From positions 1-64,000 of the forward strand of contig JAWQRO010000063.1 in assembly GCA_033557835.1 (NCBI GenBank): DNA of 64,000 nucleotides, given 5' to 3'. The stretch is from Helochares maculicollis (lineage: Eukaryota > Arthropoda > Insecta > Coleoptera > Hydrophilidae). The notes beneath the pieces were generated by a model. It was not told where the DNA came from, made no database searches, and was given only the letters and a program-made list of their open reading frames with translations. Shown here one piece after another: positions 29,101-44,100 of the stretch; position 1 is the first letter of the stretch, and the number at the start of each line of letters is the position of its first letter. A program made the position numbers and the translations under genes.

Positions 29101-32100
29101 GTCACTGTATCAAAGAAGGAAGAGCGCGAGAAATTTGAATCAATTTGATCTTTCAGAATTTAATTGCATTATAGTTTATTTGTTTTCTTTGCTAACATTA
29201 TTTGCTAATACATCTAATGGTGATTGATGATTGACGACTGACTGTGAATTCGAATAGAATGAAATGCTTTTTATTAATTTCCACAATTTCAAAATGTTTA
29301 TTGTAATTCCCGCGTTTTCAGCCTGGACATGTGGAGCAACTAAAAGTGCAGGTTTAAATATACTTAACTGATGTTATATATGTGGAATCTTTCCTCATAT
29401 AACTAAATTTGTTGTAGAAACATGAATACTAACTATAGAATTGTAGCGTATGATTGATAGCCTTAAAATGCAATCCTAAAACAATTCTATTGGCATATTC
29501 CTCTTTTTACTAGCTCTGTTGCATAACAATATAAAAGTTGTAATATCGTATGTCGAATTGATCCAATAAATGATTGATAAAAATGTACATTTAAAAATAC
29601 GTTGAATTTGTCATAAACTCATTCAATATTGGATAAAGTTTATGAACTAACTTTCCGAATTATTATTCCAAAAGAACTCCATTATTTCCTAAAACTAATT
29701 AATATTCCAGCAGTTCTTTATGGGCATCTTCTAGATGCTTTGACACTTCTTGGGAGTTCTTTAGACGGCAATTATTATTCTAGATATTTAACGCCTGCCT
29801 GAGCATTTTTCTAATTATTTTATACAATCAGAATGTGGCATCATTAATAGTTTATGAATTTGGATAAACTGTTAAAATTTTAATTTAAATGTAAATTGAA
29901 AATTTCTTGGCTATATGGTAACGATAAAATTTAGTTGCCTGTATTTGAGATTGAACAAATTAACAGGCTATAAAATTAGTCGTAACGAGTTTTTCGTGAA
30001 ATAATTTTTGAAATCGTGCATTTATCGATCAAGTTTTATGCATTAAAGGCAACAGTTTGCTTGACACTTTATATGTAGATGATCTCATTTTTACGCATTC
30101 GCTCGACTAATTTGCATCCCTTTCATTGCTCTGTCGGAATATTTAGGTGCTAATTGGGCGTTTATCGGCAAAATTGCTGCGAAATATTTGGCAGAATTTG
30201 CAAGCAAAATGCCAAGCGCATTTTTAGTTACCAAGACTTATTGGCGTTGTCGTTGAGTTTTTAAGTTTTTATACTTGAAGACTTTAGAGGGGTGTTGCAA
30301 ATTTGGCATCAAAAATATTTGCAATAATTAAAGTACAACGTTTTACGTTATAGCACCAGACAGGTTCAATAGAAACAGTTCGTTACTTGATCGATCTGAT
30401 GCTCATATTTATGTAAGTAGGTGTTCTATTTTTAATAGGGGGTAGCGCAGATTTTTGCAATATTACTTATTTATAATCTGGCAATTACCAATTTACGCAA
30501 TATTGAGTCTTCCTCGGAATTAATTATTTCAAAAGTTATTGGGTGCGCATCCGACACTCGTTAAAACAATTCTTCTACCGAAGTTGTTACCAACGACTCA
30601 CGTCTTACATAATAAAAATTAGGTAGCACAGCTTGAGTACGTAATGTTGGAAATTTAAATGAAAAAAATACTGATTAAATAAAAATATAGACCATGTTAG
30701 TATGTAACATATTTCGGATATTAATAATTTACGGCTTGTAAAACACTATTACTTCGAGTTGTTGCAAATTTTTAGAGCGTTAACAAAGTCGCGCTTTCTA
30801 TTGCATTTGCTATTACAACCGCATTGCAAAAATATTCAAAGCACCTTCACAGAGTAATGATGTGTTCGGTGTATTTTTAGATCAACATTGTAATAATTTT
30901 ACTTTGAGAAACGCGAATTTTTCTGACAAGATCTTCGTAATTGTCCACGTGAAAAATCGCAATTTTCGTCACATATTGAAGTATATTTTCTCCAATAATA
31001 ATTTTTATATATAGATATTAAAAGTAAATATTACGATACGCACATGCTTATGTTCAAACAGATCGATACCATGAATAATTTCCTGCGCCTGTAATTTGAT
31101 CACAGGATATGTAAGGATATCGGCAAAAGTATCGCTTAAGAAATTAAATATAGCTTCCTTCATATGCTGTGCAGCCCATATCTCATATATCAACTTGTTA
31201 AATTTTCCCTCCGGTGACAATTGATTGTTACTTCCTTTCAAGTTAAAAATTAATTATTACATAAATCGGTAAGAGGAAATTGACTTTACTTGGCTTAATT
31301 ACCGGTATGGATTTTACGGTCCGTATCCTGGTCCCAAAGATTAATATCATCTATGTATCATAAAAATTCTCTTAATCGGTCCAAATTTAATTGTTGAGTT
31401 TAGTGGATGGCTACCCGACGAGATTTAAATTTGAAATTTATAATTTATGTTTAATTTATAGCTGCAACAATATACTAAAAGTAGAGAATTGTTAGATGTT
31501 AGAATACAAATAAATATTTAGAATTTAAGACATATCTAAGTTAATCACAATTATTAAAAATACTATTAATAAATAATGTATATTTATCAAAAATTAAAAA
31601 AAAACATAAACAATAAAAACTGCAAAACTACTCTGTAAAAAAATTGAAAAGGTTGCAAATGGTGTTCTTTGCAAAATTCAACAGTACGAAGGTTACTCTT
31701 CGCGTTATGATAAAGTTACCTGGCGAACGCGGTCTCAATTTACCTACACACACCAATGACAGGTGACTCAGTTCGTCCGTACCATGCTGCCTTGTATTCT
31801 AGTTAGTCGGTTATCTCTCAGCAGCGCGATTGCAAGCGCGCGTGACGTTACGATAGCGGCTCGAAAAATACGATAGATATATAACATATTATCATACAGA
31901 CAATATTGTTATCTTTTTGTGTGCGAAATAAAGTTGTATCAGATCGATAGACCTAGAGGAAAAAATTGACGAAAGCCCCTTGCGGTCGTGCATAAATATT
32001 TTCGTGCTGTGAAGTGCTTTGTGCGAAAAGTGATCTATTTGTGATTTGATTTTGGATGTCAACGAATGGGGATATCACCAAAATGAAGGATAAAGTGGAT

Positions 32101-35100
32101 GAAATAAAAGTTGTTAATGGAAGTAGACATATCCCTGTGCCTACAGCTAACTGGTAAGATTTCTGCTGCCGAAGATGGCTTTTAGCGCGACCGAAATGTT
32201 TTAATTTCGCCCTAGATACGAAATGTGTGTCCGCGAAAAACTTGCCTAGGCGTCTCCTTAAAAGCCAAAAGCTCGCCTACAGGCATATCGGCTAAAACAT
32301 TTTTGGAGTGGTTGCTCTACATTCCATTTGAAAAATAGATCTAAATCCGTTGAATTCAAATGATCTTAGCGTGTACCTTTGAGTAGGCGAAAATTAATTG
32401 TGTACTGTAAGGCCTAACGTTGACATTTTAATTTTGCCAAGGCATTCATATTCCTCACAGTTTCGCAGTTAATGTATTTCATAGATAGATAGGTATATAG
32501 ATAAATGATCTGTTATGGATTATGTTTCATAGCGAGTTGAATTTATACCTGCTTTATAAATATTTTGTTACTTTAACAGCGAAAGGTTAGTAATCATAAA
32601 TATGTTTACTTCTGCAAGTAATGCCTCATTGATTTGTTGGTAGGATGATGTAGTGAATTATGTCGAAATAATTCTGCAGAAAAATGTCCAAATATTGTAT
32701 TTGCTTTGGAACTCCGGTGAATAGTCACGCAAGAGTCGTTGGTATGCTGTGAAAAATGAGGAGAATGGTACCAGTACCCAGCTGATATCGACACACCATA
32801 ATTTCAATGGCATTAAAAATGATTTTGGTTAGATATCAGTGACTCATGCGTTCAATGTTCATTTACAAAGTAACATCAAACTATTCTTAATTGTGGATTA
32901 GTCAGTATGCTATACAATCATCCTTTGAACGTGCTATATTACTGATCGGATATCACAGAACTATTGACAGAGTGACCATTTTAATAATAATTATTAAATT
33001 GAACAATTTGATTCAAGTACATGTTTTCATATAGATTTGAGATAAAACTGAATTCTTTGCAGAAAAAGCAGCGACACAGATTTAAAATCGCAGATAAATA
33101 ATAAGCGTCATAAAATACGACATTCCTCGTAACGATCACTGTTAGCATCATAGATTTCTTTAGCGACTATAGATATGCTTATTGACTACATTTTCACCGC
33201 AGACACCTGATAATATTTATGTAATTTCACGCACATAGCCTTGTTTAAAGCATACCCGAACTAGATATTTCTACTCCAGCATGATTTAAGGGTCGTTTAT
33301 ACGAATGTAATTATTACGTGACTAGGCACCTTCTAGTCCTAGACAAGTTGACTTGGCAGTTCATTGTTCTCTAAGTTTGGTCGATTTGAATGTTTCACCT
33401 GAGTTACTGTTTGCGGAAGAAAATAAACTAAGGACAATTTCTTACCTAGTTTGTAATGCAGGTCTTTGTTGTCTAATTTAAACGGTATTTAAGCTTCCGC
33501 TTGCCTTGTTAACGTTGCTTTAAAATACTAGAGGAATCACACTAATTCTCTTATAATTACCACTTGCGTACAGCAGAATAGAGAACTACGGTTAAAACAA
33601 AGGTGAAGAATTTTTTAATGAAGCAGATCTATTAGGCCTGCCAGATCTCTGGCAGTACTGTATAAAATATTGCTTAAATACAATAAACAATTTCCTTGAA
33701 GTGTAACGGGAAATTTCAATTGGGGCAACACAAAGTTTGCAAATTTGTTATCTCAAGTTAGGCAATTTTCAATTTCTCCAGGTACTTTTGCGCGATTGCT
33801 TTTTAAAAAGAACTCGTTCCAAATATGTTCGGGCAGTAGTTCGAATTGAAACATGTAAAATTTAACAAGGAGTGACTATAAGAAGATAAAGGCCGAAGGA
33901 GAATGGCAAAAAGGCAATTTAATATGCAGAATAATGAATACTCAGCCTGAATTTTTGCGACTCCAGAGAAATGGTCTTAAGGTAATAAATTTTTTAGTTG
34001 CCATAGCTTTAGGATGGTCCTCTCTGTGTTTTATTTATCTATGATCCTATATAATAAGCCTTCTTGTGCAATTCTTGTAATTGAATTTGCTTTACTGTAA
34101 GAGAATATAATAAATCGGAACGATGTGCCTTTTGTCATTTATTGGCTGGACCTCTTATGACACCGAGTATATTTCTCATATTTATATCTTGTTTTGTTTG
34201 GTTGTAAACGTTATTTACCCTTAGTTCTATTCAGGAGTTATCTTTCGTCATATCATCCAATTTTACACCATCATTTAGTTTTATTTCATCGCAGTTCTAT
34301 CAGTCTATCGAGTTGTTATGTAGCAATATTTACTGATGACTAGCAGTGTTTTTTTTACCGCTGTATTAAATTATGTGATTTAATTTATTTCCCTTTTATG
34401 TTAGCAAAAATTAGAACTTCTTTATTGTTCTGTTGTGACCTATATTTTCATATTTTTAATATAAACCTTTGGTATTGATTTCGCAGCAGAACTGGTTGTT
34501 GCCTTATCCTATATTATCCTATTGGCCTATCGTACCCCAAATAACCGATTTTTAAGCTCATTACCTTTCCAATGATATTTTGAGACGGTCTGTTACAATC
34601 ACATTGTCATTCGACGGATTTATATAGTAGCGCTCTATTATGTGTGTTTTTGAAAGGGTGCGGCTTTGAATCCTTCACGACGATTAAATGACTCAAAGTA
34701 CTCAATAATGAGTTTATGCTATACATAAGAATCATTTGGAGGGAATATTGTGAAGTATATCAAATTAAAATTGTCACTATTCCGTGTTTCGTTTTGTTTG
34801 ATTCATTATTTGCTATATCTATAGCTCGTATTTTAATTTTTTAGAAACAATTATTTTCAAGAGAAACTATGTTTTAGATATCGCAAAGGAAATTTATTTA
34901 TTACTTAATAAAATATGTCTATTAAGTATCATTCTTTGATTTCATCGAATTTAATTTCTCGTTTCAATTTAAAATCTCACTATTGTCTTACTAATGAAAA
35001 AGGTGTCTATAACATTACTTTGATGCACTTTATGTTTAAAAGTGTTGATAATAATTTGTATTCTGAATAGTAATTTTGGATGTTCCCATTTTACTTACTG

Positions 35101-38100
35101 CTTCATTTCGTTCTTTCAATCTCTCTGTAATATATAAGTTGCACTTAAGATATGACAAGCTATTCACTTGTTTTAACGTATTTTATCTTTACTTTAGTTA
35201 ATACTTCCTTCCAAGACATTTTTACATAATCAATAATTAATTAAATAGCCATCTGGAAAGTCTGCTAGCTTAATTGATAACGCCTACCTTTCGAATTCCT
35301 CTTTCGCTTAACTAGAATTATCTAAGCAAACGGTTATGGTTGCATGTCAATCAGTCAATTAAAATAGAAGCAATTTTTCGTTTCATTTTGTTATATTATA
35401 TTTTGATACCCATCTGTTTTCAGTCTGACAACTAAAATTTATGTTGATAAATGGCATCGTAAACGCTTTATATCTAAATAATGACATTTTAATATTAACA
35501 GCACTGATGTGTTAATGTAAGTTCGTGTTTCAAACATCAGCATTTCAAACCAAATCACATTTTACCAACAATATGTTTAGTGCACATTTTGCAACACTGG
35601 ATAAAATTGGCCTACCAATAATTGAAATGCCAAAATTAACCGATAGATTAGTTACATAATGAGCCGATTTTGTTCATGAACTTGGCACAGATGCCTTGTA
35701 ACCACCTAAGATTATAATAAGCATGTAATGTACACATGATTTTAAGTCTCTCTGTTCACTGTTTGTGTAATTGTTTTGCGGTAACGGTGAGTTTAATTGC
35801 TTTGCTGGAAGATGTGCCGTGATTGAGGTCTGCTGAGTCAGTGTACTTTGACCTAGGTTAATGCCAAAATTATCCTAGAGGTTCTCATAGTTGTTTTGTG
35901 ATTGCTCTATACTCTAGACAACCTGGTTTGAAAGTTTTCCAGTGTTTGGGAAGTCATTACACGATGGCAGTATAAGAGTGTTGCTTTTATATTTCCTAAA
36001 ATCTTTCATGTAACCAATTTTACTAAATATTGCTTGTATCAACTGTAGTTGATATATTATTCATACGTTATTGTGGGACGCCTATAAAATTATTGAGTAT
36101 TATTTTGGTATCCAAATACGCTTTACACTGTTTATAATCATTAAGGTACCAAATGAGGAGATTCATCTTCGGAGTTTTAGTGACTAAAAATGTAGCTTAA
36201 AACTGAAGATTACAAATCCTTAAGGAAAAAACATTCCTTGGAGACTTCAAACAAGAATGATCTTAATTCTTGTGGTTGCATGTAAAGTAACGATAAAAAA
36301 CTGAAGTGCTGTTTGACCTTTGCCTTCTAAAAAAATGAGCGTATCAAACTCTCTAAAGACCTCTAACTAAAAGGTTAAAGAATCCGGGATGTTATACATT
36401 GTAATCCAGTGCACGATTCAATAAAATACCATCTCCCAGCGGGTACGCCTCATAGATTTATAGCCGGACGATATTGATTAACTATTAAACTTCGTAATTC
36501 TATCACGGAAGGCTTATTGCTTTATTAAAGCTCATTAATGTGTTGAAAAGGAGAAAATGTATAGTTGCTAGCTGGAATTCTGCCTGTTGCTATCAAATTA
36601 TAGTACATCCTACACAGTCTGCCATCATCTAGAGATCACCATAAAAAATGTATAGCCTCAGATTTGTAGCATAGCCAAAAGCGTCGTAAGCACACAGTGC
36701 CTAACCTCATGTAACCTATATTACAAGCCAAAGGATTCAGCTTAGAGAATTCGAAGGGTAAAGGAAAAAATACAAATTATAATTTACGCAGACATAGATT
36801 TTTCATCTGGTTTTTGTAGCCCAACATAATCTTTAGTCGAGTCTTCAACATTTTTGAAAGATTTTTTGCTGTTTATGTTTTCTTCGTTTAACCCAGGCAA
36901 AAACTTGGCAAGCTTCTTTTCACAAAATCGGAATTAAAGCATCGCGTTTAATTATTTATTAGAGTCGAGTCACGGTAATTAACAATTACGTATTTTTTTA
37001 ACAAATTAGTATTGTTTTATGTAAGTAGTAATGTGCCAGTTGCATAGATTATCAAATTCGCTCGCATTTTACATACATATTTTTCTCATTAACTAAAAAT
37101 ACTTCATTTACAAATAAAAACGTCCACGTGTTGGTGTAAACTTAAAATAAAAATAAATAAAATTGCTCAGCTGCTATTCAATTCTGTGCCAAAAAGAACT
37201 CCTGCACTACCAAAACAATTTAATTCCTCTTATAACACATTTAATATGGATCTATATTCAATTTTATTTCTGTAGCTAGAATTGAATTCATAGATGGAGA
37301 ATTAAAGGATTGTGTGTGTTTTGAATTTTATTTCTGAGCCCGTAGAAGGTCAATGAGTGCAACGTCTTTCCGTAAAGCGGAAACTAAATCAATTATGTTG
37401 ATTCGGCGGAAAACTTGAAGCTCAGGTGTGCTTAATAGATTATATTGGCTATTAGCCACACTTATGCTAATTTAATTGGTTCCATGCCTTATATTTCTTA
37501 GATGCGAAACCCGTGTTGAATAATTTAACATGAGAATCGCAGCTAATAATTGTGGACGAACTCGAGTCTTGATAAAAATTAATTTAAGATGAAACGGTCG
37601 GTTCGGCCGATGATTTTACTAATTTATGTGCCAATAGAACATGCTTTCTTCTTTGCTTACTAAAGACACCATTGTTTCGATTGTCATTTTACAGTTTCTA
37701 ATTTCACGTGTACCGCTAAAGGACAAAGAGAAATGATGCTGTAATTTTGCGAGGTAGGAACATTAGCTGTAGCTAAAAAAAGAAAGTCGTATTAATGAAG
37801 TAAATCAGAGGAAGAAAGTAGCTACCGGCTTTGGCCGTTATATAATTTTATTAGAGGCATTTTACGATTAATTTAAAAGATCCAAGGGGCACGTTCTACA
37901 TCCACTAGAGAACCATATTAAATGATATGAAAAATTAGCAACTATTAACTTAATTAAGTGATTAACCAAGCCCATTTGTAACTAGGATAAACACAATCTA
38001 TTTGTCATGCGATATGTAAGAGTTTTCTGCAAATTTATCCACATGCTCGTTCTAGGAAAATTTTGCAAATAATCCCTCGCTCTCAAAATATCATTTTTAA

Positions 38101-41100
38101 CGACGTCCTGGGCACCTCATACAACTGTAAATATGCTCTTTCAGAGTGGGAAATAACTTATTTAAATCAGTTTGTCTCTTCGGGCCCAAAATTATTGTCC
38201 TGCACTTCTTCGTCTTAATTAAAATGGAGGAAACTACCAACTCATTCATAAATTCCTGCCCTCTTAAAATCTATTGCATCCACAGTCCATGAGTTTGCGC
38301 GTTACTTGCGCTCGATAGCAGAAAGATGGCCAACATTAGTTAGAACTGCCTAGTTATAAGGCCAACATCATGTAAAATTCCTTCAGATAATGACGTTTTT
38401 ACTTAAGTTACGCTTACTCCAATGTAACGTAAACGTTTATCAATCTAATTTCTTTGTGATTATTAATGTGCCTAAATAACATGTAAAAAAGAAGTCCTAA
38501 TAAATGACATCGTTAATACATAAAAAAATTAACAAATGCCGCCTGTTATACATGAGTCCAATTATAAACATTATTTAATAGCGCATTATATTTTTATATA
38601 ACTGTATTAAATTAATAGCACCTAATTTTTTTTTGTCTCTTCATGTGAGCGCATTTTTCATCCGGCTTGCAATTAAAGCGACTCAAGCCAAATCGTTTTT
38701 GTTTCTTTAAGCAAAGAATTTCTGTTTAAAGGAGTCTTTTATTTTCCAAGAACAAACGTTTTTTTTTGTAAGTTAAAGTGTGTGGATACATTTAAAAAAT
38801 GCAAAATGGGGCCATTAACAAAAGTTCAAGAACTGGCACCGTTGCCAAATCGTTCGGATCGCCTGCTCTTAGCAGAAGAAATAAAGATGCTGCTGCCTCG
38901 GCGGTCGGTAAGAAACCGGAAATGCGATCAGCAGGTGCTTCGCCTTCCGGTTCACCAAAGCCGCTGCGAAATCCCGTCCCTTCAAGGTACTTAAATATCT
39001 TGTTGCTTGGGCTTTCAAACCTCAGGCAAACACGTTTACTTCTGCAATAATATTAAGCACTTGGTTTTTGATTCTTTGCAGAGAAGTCTATTTTCGTTAT
39101 ATTATTTGGGCTTAACAGTATGTTTTGCTAAAATTCTTCCTATGTCCTGCATTGTTGGTAAAGATGAATCGCGGAATGTATTAGTTACGTTAAGGTTTAG
39201 CACCACTGACTCCTTTGAAAATGATATATATCATAATATTAACATTATCATATTTTCTGCAATAAATAATTACTGTAGGATTTACTCTACTCATAAAACG
39301 TGGGAATCCAATACTGTATGTTTATTGTTGCTGGTGTCTCCTTTTGACCGCACAACGAAAATATATTTTAACAATAAACATTCTTTATCCTCCAAATAAA
39401 TTATAGTAAATATTTTTAGAATGGAGCCGAGCCACTCTCAAATCTAGAAAATCCATTAAAAGCATTCAATTGCGAACTCTAATCCGAAATGGAAAGAAAT
39501 TACAGATAATTTCAAGATTCACTGGACCAGTTAACCGAAAATCTATAATTTTGTTAGGGTTTAGAAAGTGTCAGTGCGAACACCTCGTTATTGTGTGGCA
39601 AGTCAACGGTATCTGGCAGCTATTGGTTTATTTAATCAACTGCGACGACCAACTGATACATTTGCCTTAGAGCTAATAATCTACAACGAAAAATAAGTTG
39701 CGCTAGTCGCTGGAAATGAATTGTTTCACCTGTAAAGACAGGATTAACGCTCTGGTAACCATGGCCATGATAGAAGAATATCAAGAGATATGCAGATCGA
39801 ACCAGAGCATGAACATCGGCAGACTGGTGATCGCTTTCAATTTTTAATTTGTATCTTTCATGAAAGAATACTCCAATCTGTCATCATACATTTGATGTGA
39901 TAGTTTTCCAAACCATACTGATATTGTTAGTAGAACTGTAGTTATATTTTTAATAAAATTAGTGTTTTAAAGCTTATGGAATATGAATTTCCATATGAAT
40001 ATTAAAAACATCTCGGATTATGCACTTTATTTTGCATAAGCCTTCCTGTGATGCAGTGTGAAAAATCTTTGAGTATAAAGCAGATTGCTAAGATAGCTTC
40101 ATTCATTGTTCTCAACCCGTGAACGTGAACGCCATCAGCCGGTTATTTCCTCGTAAAATGAGGAAATACCTTTGATGTAAAATCATAGACGTAAAACCAA
40201 ACAAATAACGTTTGCTCTCGCCGAAAGATAAATGCCAGCCATAAAATGTTAAAACACCTGCGTTTGTTACTCATAATTGAGATTACCTATAACAAAGAAA
40301 TGTCACAGAGAATTGAGTAGAGAGCAGAATTGCATAGAAATTAGAAGTGTTTAAGAGTAGAATTAAATAGAAAATTTATTACATAAAAAAGTCATTAAAA
40401 TTGAATAGAGAATAAATATATTAAGCATGGGAAAGCGAAAAGGAAATTGACAGAGCAAGGTATAATGCCAAAGCAAAAGACAGGCTATCAAGTGATAGGA
40501 ATGGGTATCTTAAAAATAGGATCATAGTCATTTAGTAGGATTGCATTAAACAAATAAGATCGACTAATAAAAAGACAATTACACTGGTTTTGCCCGTAAT
40601 AGCATGGTGATTCATAATGGGATAATGGGAAGCATTTATCCTGTGCTAATTGTATAAAAACAAACAAAACTCAGAAGCGAAAGTACACTTTTACATTTTA
40701 AATGAAATTGCATAACGTCCAAAGACTTGTGCCATTTGGTTGTTTGCGCTGTAATAGGAAATAATTGTCTTGATGAAAGTTTTATAAAGGAAGGAAGATG
40801 GCGTTTTAATGGCGCAAAATAATATATTCCGTCTTCGGTAATACTAGGTTGAAAATGCGTAAATCATTTTCGTTTCCATAGCCAACAGCATTTTAGTGTG
40901 CGTGACCTTTCCTAAAGCAATTACTACCATCTAGCGCTAGTTTTTACTTTTGTCATGGAATAGAGAAATTCTTACACTTTACTCTTGAGTGAAACTTGTT
41001 GAAGTAATTTCGGCTTCTTCCTTTCAGTTTAAACAGAACGAGGCTTCTCCGTTCAAGAGCTGGAACTCCATGCTCTGTAAGCTCAATTCCTGATTCACCT

Positions 41101-44100
41101 CGGTCACTTGATAGTCGTATCAGCAATCCAAGAACTAGAACAACATCAGCACAAAGTCCTCTGAGGCTTTCCAGGGGATCCTTCAATTCGCCATTGGGAT
41201 ACGAGTCTGATGACTCCATAGTGAAAATTGATAGGGCAAATCATGGGGCCATGGTGCAGGACATCATGAGTATGAAGACTATGCTTTTGAAGCTCAAACG
41301 AGTTTTACAAGAGGTATTCCATTATATCATGCCCCTACTTTTACTAAATTATTCTTATTTCTTTTATAAACAGGTGTTGTACGTTCTATAACATTTATAC
41401 TGTATCATTTTCCAACTCTGAAACTTTTTTCATATCATTGCCAAATTCATATTCATTGTATCTTTGGAATCCATTCATACGCTTTATTTGTTTGTTATTT
41501 TATTAGATAGTAGTCTAATTTTTGTTTTATTTGTTGAGCTGTGCTGTTTTGTTATTCATGTTCATTTTTTGCATGTTCGTTTGTGTCCGTCCAGCAAGAA
41601 GACGAAGATTTTTTGATGAGGGTATGTATACACTTATAATTTTATTTTCTTCATGCTTTATCATTTTTTTTTTTATTTTGAATGTGTTACTAACCCATTT
41701 GTGTGTATTATTCTTGTCCGTCAAATTTCATTTAATCACATTTTACCATAAAACTTTGATTAGAAAAAATAAATATTTCTCACATTATTTTTGAGAAAAT
41801 AATTGTGTTACTAAGACAAATAATGATATGATTTTACTCAGTAACTTATAAAAAATATGCTATTGAACAAACGGTTTGAAGAAAAAACCATTTAAGAAGA
41901 AAACTCATACCTATAAGAAGAGAACGTGTTTATGAAGAGAATTCATATTTATATGGGTTAAACTTGTTATTACAGAGAACTGATCAAATTTTTAATTCCA
42001 GTCGGAAACTCACAACCCATTCGATAACCAAAAGAATGGGCTCTTCAATGGTCTTAGCTCAGATGGGGAGTCTTTGCCTGATTCTGATGAAAACACAACT
42101 AAAGTAGAGTTGGCGGATTTACGAAGGCAAGTTTTGTTTCTTCAAGGACAATTGGAGGATCGTGACAGGACGGTACAGCTTCTTCAAAACCAGATGACCA
42201 CCATTATAAATGATCATCACCAATCCAATTCAGCACCCGCTTCCACAATTTCAAGTGATGTCCCTACCAGTAATGCTGCTACACAAACAGAAAGGGTATG
42301 CATTTTCAGTGCATGTGGGTATCATTGTCACAACTAATACCACTGCATTTCAAACAGATACGTCCAATATCAGCAGGACCGTCTCTACTTCAGACATCAC
42401 CTGATGGAAATGTTGGATCATTAGTTAGGTAATAATAATAGAATAATTAGAAATTCTGTGCATAAAAATTATTTGATAATTTTAGATATTTAAAGTTCAT
42501 TCGCATAGAAGTTGTAGTTTTTCAGTTCAATTATTTAAGCTTGGTGTTGTATGATTAAAAATATTGCTGATAGAGAAGACCAATAAGAGAAAATTCAAAA
42601 TGGAAAAATAAATGCAAATATCTGGTGATTTTTTGTTTAGTGTATATGATTTCTAGTAGACGTATTAATATAACTGTTAAAATTCTGAGAATCACATACT
42701 GTAATTTTCATTTGTTAAAGAATCTATCCAAGTATTCAGTGAAATATAATTCTAATTTTTGCTTTCATTCACTATTCGTTTTATAGATATTGTCTGTAAT
42801 AAAATGAATATTCTTTGTTTTTATGTGTTTAAACTACTAATGTATTGGTTTGACTCAAGGTAGAGTGGTTACAATACTTGGAAATATCTGTTAGATATAT
42901 ATGTGACTATATAAACATTTTAAATAATAGTTGTTGTCTATAGTAGGCAGTTATGGTCTGCTGTATTCACTATCAAGCAAATTACTTATCAACTATTCAT
43001 TAGTCAAATATTAATTATATTATATTTTATATTTATTTTATTTTATTGAAATATCATTTTGTTTAATGAAGAAAACATAGATAGGTGTAGAAAAGCACTA
43101 ACAAAGAAGCAAATGGAAACGCAAATTCACGTGTGTGTATTCTGAAAATTAATGGCGGAAATCTCCAAGTAAAGAATATTCACAAAGTTTTCTTAGTGTT
43201 ATCTTTTAAAACAGTATTTCAAATTTAGTGTTGCATGTCTTAAGTGTTCTTTATCTCTAGAATATACATCTAAAGTCTAGTTATAATTAAATCTTAATAC
43301 ATTTTAAGGGCCTCACAGAAATCATGAAAAACAATTCAAGAAGTGTTTTTTATATTTTTTGTTTACTTTTCGTAGCTATTCAACATTGAGTTAATTACTA
43401 AATGATAATGAACAATAATTGATATTTGATTATTTAAAAATTTTAGGCATATTTTATCATTGTATTCTTTCAAAGCTTCAACGAATCAATTTCTATGCAC
43501 AGTAACCAATATCTTACCCATGTATGTCACTTTTATAAATATGACTAACACAAAGCTTTATTTTTTATGCTGCTCCTAATATTTGCTTACATCGGATGGG
43601 ATAGCTTCAGGATAGGGAAGGTAGTGTTTGCTGACCTTATGCTTGGAGTGTGTGTTTTGTGTGCTGTGAATTTATTGTGCCTTATTAATTTACTGTACTC
43701 TTGTACCAATTGTTATTATGATCCCAGCGACTTCATGTAAAACTATATCTTAAAGAATATAAAAAAAATAATAGAAGTAGGTATACCAGAATACACTTAA
43801 AGTAGCATTATGGAGGAGCTACATAATAATGCTATTTATAAAAGCAGTCAAAAGTATACTCATTCGTTTTAAGGTACAACAATTGTGCAGCTTTAATTTT
43901 TTACCCCTTAATAGGAAAAAATCGTCTTCAAACCTTTTGTGATAAAAATGTTTTAATATAGATTTTCTATATATAAAAATACCAACTTACCGGTAAATTC
44001 ATAGTCAATTGGACAATAATTTAAATCATTTTACTACTTAGAACAATGTATATAACGCGTATCTAATAATTCCCTCCTAAATTATTTTATTTAATATTTT

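Larger units (their letters stand above)
28615..38798. other. Large CCSER intron containing promoter and exon 1c
   Basis: Apart from the leader and exon at 31740-32153 and the unrecognised minus-strand frame at 31005-31241, I see no gene, RNA or transposon here. Confidence 0.5.

Noticed and set aside
39007..39399. 130-codon plus-strand open frame
   Set aside because: It begins just past the 38986 splice donor, has low-complexity AT-driven composition and no recognisable motif, and overlaps an intron. Treated as chance.
41522..41794. Overlapping plus and minus frames around the microexon
   Set aside because: Phe- and Leu-rich translations of T-rich intron. Only the 27 bases at 41595-41621 are bounded by splice sites and fit the phase.
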